Positions 1 to 5,564 of a DNA stretch of 5,564 nucleotides are shown here, piece by piece. This DNA is from Saprospiraceae bacterium (GTDB lineage: Bacteria > Bacteroidota > Bacteroidia > Chitinophagales > Saprospiraceae). Location: assembly GCA_015494245.1 (NCBI GenBank), contig WGBN01000229.1, forward strand, positions 1-5,564, given 5' to 3'. A model generated the notes under the pieces. The model searched no databases and had not been told where the DNA came from. It was given only the letters and a program-made list of their open reading frames with translations. Position 1 is the stretch's first letter; each line of letters begins with the position of its first letter. A program made the translations under genes and the position numbers.

Positions 1-76
1 CGGTTGAACAACGTTAGGATCGGGGTGCTGACGAAGGAAGACCCCCGAGCCGGCCTGATTGCCCCCCTGGCACTTC

Positions 77-119
77 GCGGGCTGAAGCCCGCGGTACTGG
101 TGGCGGGCTGAAGCCCGCC
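77..119. repeat. Paired GCGGGCTGAAGCCCGC inverted repeats (REP-like)
   Basis: Two copies of the 16-base element GCGGGCTGAAGCCCGC lie at 77-92 and 103-118, separated by 10 bases. Each is a near-perfect palindrome: a 7-bp stem (GCGGGCT / AGCCCGC) around a central GA. The second copy extends by one pair to 102-119. Transcribed, each would form a compact GC-rich hairpin. GGGCTGAAGCCC-type elements recur between genes in many bacterial genomes, which is recalled knowledge and not tested here. Neither copy is followed by a T-tract, so they are not obvious intrinsic terminators. The rest of 1-152 shows no gene I can support; a shorter dyad, GGGGT (22-26) with ACCCC (41-45), is weak. Confidence 0.75.
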
Positions 120-152
120 CAACTTGGTACACGCTCAAACAAAATTTAGCGT

Positions 153-160
153 TATATTTG
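153..160 (+). promoter_or_regulatory. Possible Bacteroidota -7 box TATATTTG
   Basis: TATATTTG matches the Bacteroidota -7 consensus TAnnTTTG at every fixed position and sits in a locally AT-rich stretch after the GC-rich repeats. It ends only four bases before the ATG at 165, so transcription starting a few bases downstream would give a leaderless or nearly leaderless message. The nearest upstream TTG (124-126) is 26 bases away, a poor spacing for the -33 element. The match could therefore be chance. Confidence 0.35.
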
Positions 161-164
161 AGCG

Positions 165-2903
165 ATGAGGAACTTTTTACGATATACTTTCTTAATCTTT
201 ACCCTTTCTTTGGCATGGCAGCGCGCATGGGCTACCCACAACCGTGCCGGCGAGATCATCGTCGAGCAATTGGAGCCTTGCTCGGCTTTGATGGTGAAGG
301 CCACCATCATCACCTATACCAAGGCCAGCAGCGTGGCGGCCGACAGAGACTCCCTCGAAATATGCTGGGGTGACGGCTCCTGTGAAATGGTGGCCCGCTC
401 CAACGGCAATGGCGATGGCGTCAACATCGGCAACGATACGAAGTACAATCTGTACATCGCCTACCACACCTATCCCGGGCGCGGCACCTACAGCATCACC
501 ATGACCGACCCCAACCGCAACGGGGGCATTCTCAACGTCAATTACCCCAATTCGGACCAGGTGCCCTTCTTCTTGCAGACCAACTACACCCTGCTCAACT
601 GCCAGTTCGACGGCATGAACAGCACGCCCGTACTGCTCCAGCCGCCCATAGACGAAGCCTGCGTGGGCCGCCCCTTCAAGCACAACCCCAATGCCGTGGA
701 CCCCGACAACGACAGCCTTAGCTATCGCCTCGTCGTCCCCATGCAGGCCGAAGATACGCCCGTGCCCAACTACCTCTGGCCCAGCCAACTCATGCCCGGC
801 CCCTTCAACAACATCTATTTTGACGAAAGTACAGGAGACTTCGAATGGCTGTACCCCCAGCAGGAAGGGGAGTACAACATCGCCATGTACATCATCTCCT
901 GGCGCAATGGCGAACCCATAGATACCGTCCTGCGCGACATGCAGATCAACGTTACCCACTGCGACAGCGAAGTGCCCGAAATCGAAGCGCCCGACTACCT
1001 CTGCGTCGTCGCCGGAGATGAAATCAGCTTCGAAGTCAAAGCCTGGGATGCCGACTCCAACGACCTGGTGCGCATCATCGCCCTCGGCTCGCCCTTCATC
1101 CAGGAATACAGCCCCGCCACCTTCGACCCCGATGCCATGCTCTTTCAGGAAGACACTGTTACAGGCCTCTTCGTCTGGCAAACCTCCTGCGAACACATCT
1201 CCGACCAGGTCTATACCGTCATCTTCAAAGCCGAAGACAACACCTTCGGCGACCACGGCCTGACCAACCTCAAAACCGTCCACATCAAGGTCGTGGGGCC
1301 TCCGCCGGAGGACTTGCAGACGGAGGCTTTCAACGACCACATCCGCCTGAGCTGGGAGGCGCCCTACAGCTGCGAAGATGCCGCCGACGATTATTTTTAC
1401 ACCTTCTCCGTCTGGCGCCGCGAGGGCAGCAACAACTTCCCCATAGATACCTGTACGCCGGGTTTGGACGGGCAGGGGTATGTGCGCCTTTCGGCAAATA
1501 GCAGGCAGTTGGAAGACGGGCGCTATGTCTTCGACGACTTTGAGGTGCAGGGCGGGCACACCTATTGCTATCGCGTGCTCGCCGTCTTCGGCAAACTCAC
1601 CACCCTCAACCCGCCCCAACGCTACAACCTCGTCGAAAGCCTGCCGTCGGAGGAGGTCTGCGCCCAACTCAGCCGCGACCTGCCCCTCATGTTGCGCGCC
1701 GATGTGCTGTCCACCTCCACCACCGATGGCGAAGTCTATGTCGAGTGGAGCCGCCCCCTGGCCGATGAGCTGGATACCCTCTTGCATCCGGGGCCTTATA
1801 CCTATGAGCTGCGGAGAGGGGTCGGGCTTTCGCCAAACAATACCCAGTTCATCGCCAGCTTTACCGCCCCGACTTTTGCCGAGGCTATAGACACTTCCTT
1901 CACCGATACCGGTCTGAATACGCTCGAACAGCCCTACTTCTACGAAGTCGTCTTCTATACCTCCGGCCAAACCGAACCCCTCGGCACAGCCGTAGGCGCT
2001 ACCACCGTATTCCTGCAAATCGCCTCTACCGATGAGACCAACAACCTCAGTTGGGACTTCAACACGCCCTGGAACAACTACGCCTTTGTCGTCTATCGCC
2101 AAAATGCCCAGCAAGGCTGGGACTCCATCGCTTACGTCAACCAAGCCGCTTATTCCGACCAGGGGCTTACCAATGGGAAAGAGTACTGCTACTACATAGA
2201 AGCCCGCGGTACCTACAATGTCGAAAGCCTGCCCACGCCGCTCATCAACCGCTCTCAGGAGGCCTGTGGGATTCCCCTGGATACCATTCCGCCCTGCCCG
2301 CCCGAGCTTACAGTCTCCAACCTCTGTGGTGAAAACACCTCCTGCGAGGATGCCGATCTCTTCAACGACCTGAGTTGGATCAATCCCGAAAATCTCTGCG
2401 AAGAAACTGAAGATGTGGTGGGCTACAGGCTCTATTACGCTCCCCTGCAAGGCGCTGAGTTCGAGCTCATCTACTTCACCGGCAATCCGGCGGATACCTC
2501 TTACCGCCACTATCCCGACCAGGGCCTGGCAGGCTGCTATGCCGTAACGGCTGTGGACAGCTTTGAAAACGAAAGCGCCTTCAGCTCTGTCATCTGCGTG
2601 GACAACTGCCCCATTTACAACCTGCCCAATACCTTTACGCCCAATGACGACGGCCAAAATGACCTCTTTGTTCCCTATCCCTATTGCTTCGTGGAAAAAG
2701 TGGAGTTCCAGGTCTTCAACCAGTGGGGCAACCTCGTCTTCCAAACCGAAAACCCCGACCTGCTCTGGGACGGACGCGATCTGCACGGAAAGCATTTGCC
2801 GGAAGGCGCGTATTTTTACACCTGCAAAGTCTTCGAGCAGCGCGTCTCGGGCATCACCGAAGCAAGCGAATTGCTGAGAGGCTATATCGAATTGATCCGT
2901 TGA
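165..2903 (+). CDS. Secreted multidomain protein with T9SS type B C-terminal sorting domain
   Basis: This 912-residue protein is predicted to be exported by Sec and then carried across the outer membrane by the type IX secretion system. Residues 1-23 form a signal peptide: R2 and R6, a hydrophobic core, and AWA before T24. The mature N-terminus (THNRAGEI) and the WGDG...HTYPGRGTYSITMTD region (about 24-147) are PKD-like. Residues 152-267 hold a module with the acidic motif DPDNDSLSY, also present in the secreted gene after ribE. About 272-378 is another Ig/cadherin-like module. Four fibronectin-III-like modules follow at roughly 379-490, 511-612, 613-705 and 710-820. The end, about 820-912, is a type B (gliding-motility-associated) sorting domain: NTFTPNDDGQND from 822, FNQWGNLVF around W854, WDG at 868-870, and terminal GYIELIR. 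No catalytic domain is visible, so an adhesive or matrix role is inference. The start at 165 is chosen because it alone gives the signal peptide; no Shine-Dalgarno sequence precedes it. The gene uses no TTA, CTA or TCA codon after position 191. Confidence 0.93.
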   Translation: MRNFLRYTFLIFTLSLAWQRAWATHNRAGEIIVEQLEPCSALMVKATIITYTKASSVAADRDSLEICWGDGSCEMVARSNGNGDGVNIGNDTKYNLYIAYHTYPGRGTYSITMTDPNRNGGILNVNYPNSDQVPFFLQTNYTLLNCQFDGMNSTPVLLQPPIDEACVGRPFKHNPNAVDPDNDSLSYRLVVPMQAEDTPVPNYLWPSQLMPGPFNNIYFDESTGDFEWLYPQQEGEYNIAMYIISWRNGEPIDTVLRDMQINVTHCDSEVPEIEAPDYLCVVAGDEISFEVKAWDADSNDLVRIIALGSPFIQEYSPATFDPDAMLFQEDTVTGLFVWQTSCEHISDQVYTVIFKAEDNTFGDHGLTNLKTVHIKVVGPPPEDLQTEAFNDHIRLSWEAPYSCEDAADDYFYTFSVWRREGSNNFPIDTCTPGLDGQGYVRLSANSRQLEDGRYVFDDFEVQGGHTYCYRVLAVFGKLTTLNPPQRYNLVESLPSEEVCAQLSRDLPLMLRADVLSTSTTDGEVYVEWSRPLADELDTLLHPGPYTYELRRGVGLSPNNTQFIASFTAPTFAEAIDTSFTDTGLNTLEQPYFYEVVFYTSGQTEPLGTAVGATTVFLQIASTDETNNLSWDFNTPWNNYAFVVYRQNAQQGWDSIAYVNQAAYSDQGLTNGKEYCYYIEARGTYNVESLPTPLINRSQEACGIPLDTIPPCPPELTVSNLCGENTSCEDADLFNDLSWINPENLCEETEDVVGYRLYYAPLQGAEFELIYFTGNPADTSYRHYPDQGLAGCYAVTAVDSFENESAFSSVICVDNCPIYNLPNTFTPNDDGQNDLFVPYPYCFVEKVEFQVFNQWGNLVFQTENPDLLWDGRDLHGKHLPEGAYFYTCKVFEQRVSGITEASELLRGYIELIR

Positions 2904-2915
2904 AACGAAATTCCT

Positions 2916-3509
2916 ATGTTTACAGGCATCATCGAAGCCGGAGGCGAACTCATCGCCGTAGAGCGGGATGGCAGCAACCTTCACTTTACATTGAAATCTC
3001 CCATCTCCAAAGAACTGAAAATAGACCAAAGCCTCGCTCATGACGGGGTGTGCTTAACAGTTGTAAATCAAGAAGGCGATACCCATGTGGTAACAGCCAT
3101 AGACGAGACGCTCAGGCGCACAGCCCTCAGCGAGTGGAAGCCCGGTCGCCTTGTCAATCTCGAACGTGCCATGCAACTCGGCGCCCGCCTCGACGGCCAC
3201 ATCGTGCAGGGACATGTGGACGATGTGGGAGTCTGTACGGCCGTAGAGCCGCAAGATGGAAGTTGGCTGTTTTCTTTCAGCTTTAATCCCCGCCATGCAG
3301 GTTTGTTGGTGCCCAAAGGCTCCGTCTGCATCAACGGAGTGAGCCTGACTGTTGTGGAGCCCACAAAGGATACTTTTCAGGTGGCCATCATCCCTTATAC
3401 TTACGAGCACACCAATTTCGGCCAATTACAGCCGGGCATGAAGGTAAATCTGGAATTTGACATCCTCGGAAAATATATTTTGCGACAGCAACAGTTCGCC
3501 CGGAACTGA
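2916..3509 (+). CDS. ribE: Riboflavin synthase (alpha subunit)
   Basis: Riboflavin synthase (EC 2.5.1.9) makes riboflavin by dismutation of two 6,7-dimethyl-8-ribityllumazine molecules, the last step of cytoplasmic riboflavin synthesis; the family is trimeric. The 197-residue length is typical. Two lumazine-binding repeats are visible. The N-terminal one (about 1-90) begins MFTGIIE and contains DGVCLTVV (43-50) and VNLERAM. The C-terminal one (about 95-190) has HIVQGHVDD (95-103), KGSVCINGVSLTVV (134-147), IPYTYEHTNFG and VNLEFDILGKYI. Counterparts of E. coli residues reported as important are seen as F2, S39, C46, H95, H100, K134, S143 and D182. The position of E. coli Asp143 is N140 here, possibly a lineage variant. 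It begins 12 bases after the upstream secreted-protein gene, suggesting co-transcription. No other rib gene and no FMN riboswitch is present, and no Shine-Dalgarno sequence precedes the ATG. Confidence 0.97.
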   Translation: MFTGIIEAGGELIAVERDGSNLHFTLKSPISKELKIDQSLAHDGVCLTVVNQEGDTHVVTAIDETLRRTALSEWKPGRLVNLERAMQLGARLDGHIVQGHVDDVGVCTAVEPQDGSWLFSFSFNPRHAGLLVPKGSVCINGVSLTVVEPTKDTFQVAIIPYTYEHTNFGQLQPGMKVNLEFDILGKYILRQQQFARN

Positions 3510-3525
3510 TTTTTTTGTCGCAAAA
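3478..3525. repeat. 10-bp perfect inverted repeat enclosing the ribE terminator
   Basis: TTTTGCGACA at 3478-3487, inside the last codons of ribE, is exactly complementary to TGTCGCAAAA at 3516-3525 beyond the stop. The 28 bases between contain the smaller terminator hairpin and its T-run, so the structures are nested: a 10-bp outer stem, an asymmetric internal loop and a 6-bp inner stem. The right arm starts at the last T of the terminator T-run, so full outer pairing needs transcription past the termination point. It may stabilise the 3' end of read-through transcripts or be an extended terminator; the function is inference. Confidence 0.7.
3492..3516 (+). terminator. Intrinsic terminator overlapping the ribE stop codon
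   Basis: CAGTTC (3492-3497) pairs with GAACTG (3503-3508) around a five-base loop GCCCG. One A follows, then seven consecutive T residues (3510-3516). This is the layout of a rho-independent terminator, although the 6-bp stem is short and only half GC. The TGA stop (3507-3509) lies in the right arm, so ribosomes finishing ribE could interfere with folding. It would end a transcript of the 165-2903 gene plus ribE and separate it from the next gene. Confidence 0.7.
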
Positions 3526-3534
3526 CATACATTT

Positions 3535-3580
3535 CTTAAAGAGGGATTTGATTTTTTGCCGGAAATCCGCGTACTTTAAG
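3535..3580. repeat. Nested inverted repeats upstream of the second secreted-protein gene
   Basis: CTTAAAG (3535-3541) is complementary to CTTTAAG (3574-3580). Nested inside, GGATTT (3544-3549) is complementary to AAATCC (3563-3568) around a 13-base loop containing six T residues. Unpaired AG and GCGTA separate the two stems. The structure lies just upstream of the candidate -7 box at 3583. It could be an operator, a second weak processing or termination element, or chance in AT-rich DNA. Confidence 0.4.
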
Positions 3581-3582
3581 GC

Positions 3583-3590
3583 TACATCTG
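3583..3590 (+). promoter_or_regulatory. Candidate -7 promoter box TACATCTG
   Basis: TACATCTG matches the Bacteroidota consensus TAnnTTTG at five of six fixed positions. Transcription starting a few bases downstream would leave a leader of roughly 25 bases before the ATG at 3620. A possible -33 TTG lies at 3556-3558, 24 bases upstream, slightly longer than usual. An alternative pairing is TTTG at 3547-3550 with TACTTTAA at 3572-3579, which has better spacing but a poorer box. The terminator just upstream makes an independent promoter in 3526-3619 likely, even if its exact position is unsure. Confidence 0.4.
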
Positions 3591-3619
3591 TTTTTTGAAT
3601 ACCTAAACCTTCCATTTCT

Positions 3620-5564
3620 ATGAAAACCACAAACTACACACACGTAAAAGCCTTCCTTTATTTGTCCTTTTTTTTGTTTCTGACACCTTTATCGGCTTCT
3701 CATATCGTAGGGGGTGAGCTCACTTACGAATGTCTCGGTAACAATCAGTACAAAATCATTCTGGATATTTACAGGGATTGTTTCAACGGCAATCCCGATG
3801 CCTATTTTGACGATCCCGCACACATTGGTATTTTTAATTCGGAAAATCTTTTGGTTGACTTGATTGACATTCCTTTTTCAGGGATGGATGACACCCTTTC
3901 TCCCATTTTGTCAAACCCCTGTTTTGTGGACCCGGGCAATGTCTGCGTACACACTACGCGCTATGAAAAAATCATCACTTTGCAACCGGTGGCAGGAGGG
4001 TATCAGCTGGCCTATCAACGCTGCTGCAGGAATCAAACCATCTCCAACATTTACACGCCCGACGAGGTGGGCATGACTTTGAACCTGTTTATCTCGGAAA
4101 CCAGCTTGCTGGAGTGCAACAGCAGTCCCGATTTTACTTTTATCCCGCCGGTTTATGTCTGCGTGGATGAGCCCATAGATTTTGACCATTCGGCCATAGA
4201 CCCTGACGGGGATTCTCTGGTCTATAGCTTGTGTACGCCTTTGGAAGGGGCTTCTTTTTTTGACCCCTATCCGATCGTACCTTCCAATCCTCCTTATGGC
4301 AATGTGATCTGGATTACGCCTCCCTACAGCCTCAGCAATGTCCTCGGCTCGGATACCGACCCCCTGGCCATAGACCCGCAGACGGGTTTTTTGACAGGTA
4401 CGCCTACGCTCATCGGGCAGTTTGTGGTCGGCATTTGCGTGGAGGAATACCGCGATGGAGAGTTGGTCTCTACCATACGCAGAGATTTTCAATACAATGT
4501 GCAGCCCTGCAATGAGACCGTGGCTGCCTTTTTTACGGAGGAGATTCAATGCAATGACTTGACGGTTCAATTTCAAAATCAGAGTTTTTCCAATACGCCC
4601 GATTATCTCTGGTATTTTGAGTATCCTGATGTGTCCGTTTTTTCAGAAGAGACCAATCCTTCGCATACTTATCCGGAGGCGGGAGACTACACGGTGATGC
4701 TCATTGTCAATCCCGGGCAGACTTGCGTGGATACCTTTGTGAAAGAAATTCATCTGACGAATTACGAGCTTCTGGCCGAGCCCCTCGCCTGCGATGGCAC
4801 GACCTTTATGGTTGATCTGCAGGTCGTCGCCGACACCCTCAGCGGCGGGTTTGTGGTAACCGATCAGGACGGCAATGAGTTGGGCATTTTTGCCTATGAG
4901 GACATGCCTGTAAGCGTCGGCCCCTTTCAGGCCGACCAGAGCTATATTTTGACGGCCCTGGATACGGCCTTTGCCTCTTGTTCTTCTTCTGTGGAGGTGG
5001 GGCCGGTGATCTGTGAGGTGGCCTGCAATGCCTCTGCCAACATACCCATTTGTCCGGAAGAGGTCTTGTTCCTGTCCGAAGACGGAGGCGATGCGGTGAG
5101 CTGGCAGTGGAGCAGCGACGGCTCGGCTGTCATAGACGACCCCACAGCCCAAAATCCCACGGCTACGGGCGTGAGCGATGGGGAGACCTTTTTCGTAGTG
5201 GTTTCCAACGGCAACGGCCTGACCGACACCTGCTCGGTAACAGTGGAAGTCTTCGAAGCGCCCGCCTGCTCAGCCGAAACGGGCGGCCCGATTTGCGAAG
5301 GCGAACCGCTGCTGCTGGCCGAAAGCGGGGGCGATGCCGTAAGCTGGCAGTGGAGCAGCGATGGCTCGACCGTCATAGATGACCCGACGGCCCAGAACCC
5401 CACGGCCATGGGCGTGAGCGATGGGGAAATTTTCACGGTGGTGGTTACCAGTGCCGAGGGCTGCGTGAGCGAGTGCAGCGTCACGGCCACAGTCTATGCC
5501 TTACCGGCCTGCTCAGCCGAAACCGGCGGCCCGATTTGCGAAGGCGAACCGCTGCTGCCTGCCG
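3620..5564 (+). CDS. Secreted PKD / Ig-like repeat protein, 3' end beyond window
   Basis: The frame is open from ATG at 3620 to the window edge, giving 648 complete codons and no stop. Residues 1-26 form a signal peptide (hydrophobic core FLYLSFFLFL; predicted cleavage between A26 and S27), leaving the mature N-terminus SHIVGGEL, common in Bacteroidota surface proteins. Residues 27-165 include a conserved-looking RCCRN motif with C135 and C136. Residues 166-297 match the module at 152-267 of the upstream secreted protein, including DPDGDSL and the RDFQYNVQPC end. Residues about 312-379 are a PKD domain (HTYPEAGDYTVML). About 380-467 is a further beta-rich region without a clear family. From 468 an 81-residue Ig-like unit repeats. 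No C-terminal sorting domain is visible because the gene runs off the window, so T9SS export is inferred from relatives. A surface adhesin or matrix protein is the likeliest role; no enzyme motif is seen. No Shine-Dalgarno sequence precedes the start. Base composition changes from AT-rich at the 5' end to GC-rich in the repeats. Confidence 0.9.
   Translation, partial: MKTTNYTHVKAFLYLSFFLFLTPLSASHIVGGELTYECLGNNQYKIILDIYRDCFNGNPDAYFDDPAHIGIFNSENLLVDLIDIPFSGMDDTLSPILSNPCFVDPGNVCVHTTRYEKIITLQPVAGGYQLAYQRCCRNQTISNIYTPDEVGMTLNLFISETSLLECNSSPDFTFIPPVYVCVDEPIDFDHSAIDPDGDSLVYSLCTPLEGASFFDPYPIVPSNPPYGNVIWITPPYSLSNVLGSDTDPLAIDPQTGFLTGTPTLIGQFVVGICVEEYRDGELVSTIRRDFQYNVQPCNETVAAFFTEEIQCNDLTVQFQNQSFSNTPDYLWYFEYPDVSVFSEETNPSHTYPEAGDYTVMLIVNPGQTCVDTFVKEIHLTNYELLAEPLACDGTTFMVDLQVVADTLSGGFVVTDQDGNELGIFAYEDMPVSVGPFQADQSYILTALDTAFASCSSSVEVGPVICEVACNASANIPICPEEVLFLSEDGGDAVSWQWSSDGSAVIDDPTAQNPTATGVSDGETFFVVVSNGNGLTDTCSVTVEVFEAPACSAETGGPICEGEPLLLAESGGDAVSWQWSSDGSTVIDDPTAQNPTAMGVSDGEIFTVVVTSAEGCVSECSVTATVYALPACSAETGGPICEGEPLLPA
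5021..5564 (+). repeat. Tandem 243-bp (81-residue) Ig-like coding repeats, array continues past window
   Basis: Units begin at 5021, 5264 and 5507, each exactly 243 bases after the last; the third is cut by the window edge after 58 bases. Hand alignment of units 1 and 2 gives 53 identical residues of 81. Identity is concentrated in a 34-residue core with only two changes (GGDAVSWQWSSDGS, VIDDPTAQNPTA, GVSDGE). Units 2 and 3 differ at only 3 of 58 bases in the part seen. Each unit has an early PIC motif, a central W-Q-W and a late CSVT strand. This resembles Ig-like domains found near C-terminal sorting domains in Bacteroidota, with cysteines that could form a disulfide. The copy number cannot be told from this window. 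Confidence 0.9.

Noticed and set aside
1..111. Frame open from the window edge to TGA at 109-111, possibly the 3' end of an upstream gene
   Set aside because: Only 36 codons, no recognisable motif, and its end runs through both palindromic repeats, which are normally intergenic. A gene tail cannot be excluded.
2880..2916. FMN riboswitch (RFN element) before ribE
   Set aside because: Only 12 non-coding bases precede ribE, too few for the element, and the preceding DNA is sorting-domain coding sequence.
192..3041. Very long open frame (949 codons) on the minus strand
   Set aside because: It is in exact codon register with the plus-strand gene, which has clear domains, a signal peptide and a sorting domain. 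The antisense translation shows no recognisable motif and is explained by missing TTA/CTA/TCA codons. The codon bias itself is reported as a finding.
3054..3425. Minus-strand open frames within ribE
   Set aside because: Full-length riboflavin synthase occupies the plus strand with all family motifs; these are antisense shadows.
3911..5490. Minus-strand open frames at 3911-4576, 4643-5152 and 4942-5490
   Set aside because: They lie inside the well-supported secreted-protein gene; two are in its codon register, and none has a recognisable motif or separate start signals.
5021..5564. Direct repeats considered as a CRISPR-like array
   Set aside because: The period is 243 bases, the repeats stay in frame and encode Ig-like units, and there is no short repeat-spacer pattern.

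Overview
The window looks like chromosomal DNA from a member of the phylum Bacteroidota, probably a moderately high-GC, gliding or surface-adhesive lineage. Three signs point there: a type B C-terminal sorting domain of the type IX secretion system (T9SS), two secreted proteins with the 'HN-RAGE' / 'SHIVGGEL' mature N-termini common in that phylum, and starts without a Shine-Dalgarno sequence plus TAnnTTTG-like promoter boxes. The fairly GC-rich coding sequence resembles Saprospiria-type genomes, but that placement is inference only.

Layout, all on the + strand. (1) Positions 1-164 are non-coding and carry a pair of GCGGGCTGAAGCCCGC dispersed-type inverted repeats, then a TATATTTG box just before the first gene. 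(2) 165-2903 encodes a complete 912-residue secreted protein: signal peptide, PKD-like N-terminal region, cadherin/Ig-like modules, about four fibronectin-III-like modules and a T9SS type B sorting domain. (3) 2916-3509, only 12 bases downstream, encodes riboflavin synthase (RibE), and its stop codon lies inside an intrinsic terminator hairpin. (4) 3510-3619 is an AT-rich intergenic region with two nested dyad structures and a possible promoter. (5) From 3620 to the window edge runs a second secreted protein, incomplete at its 3' end. It shares one module with the first, followed by a PKD domain and the start of an array of 81-residue Ig-like repeats.

Riboflavin synthase is the only enzyme. 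The two flanking proteins are predicted cell-surface or secreted adhesin/matrix-type proteins and probably have no metabolic link to it. The first surface gene and ribE are close enough to be co-transcribed; the second surface gene is separated by a terminator and probably has its own promoter.

I found no convincing new system (no CRISPR, mobile element, RNA gene or defence gene). The points most worth a second look are the total absence of TTA, CTA and TCA codons over about 900 codons of the first gene, the mosaic 81-residue repeats with a sharp GC rise in the second, and the nested inverted repeats around the ribE terminator.
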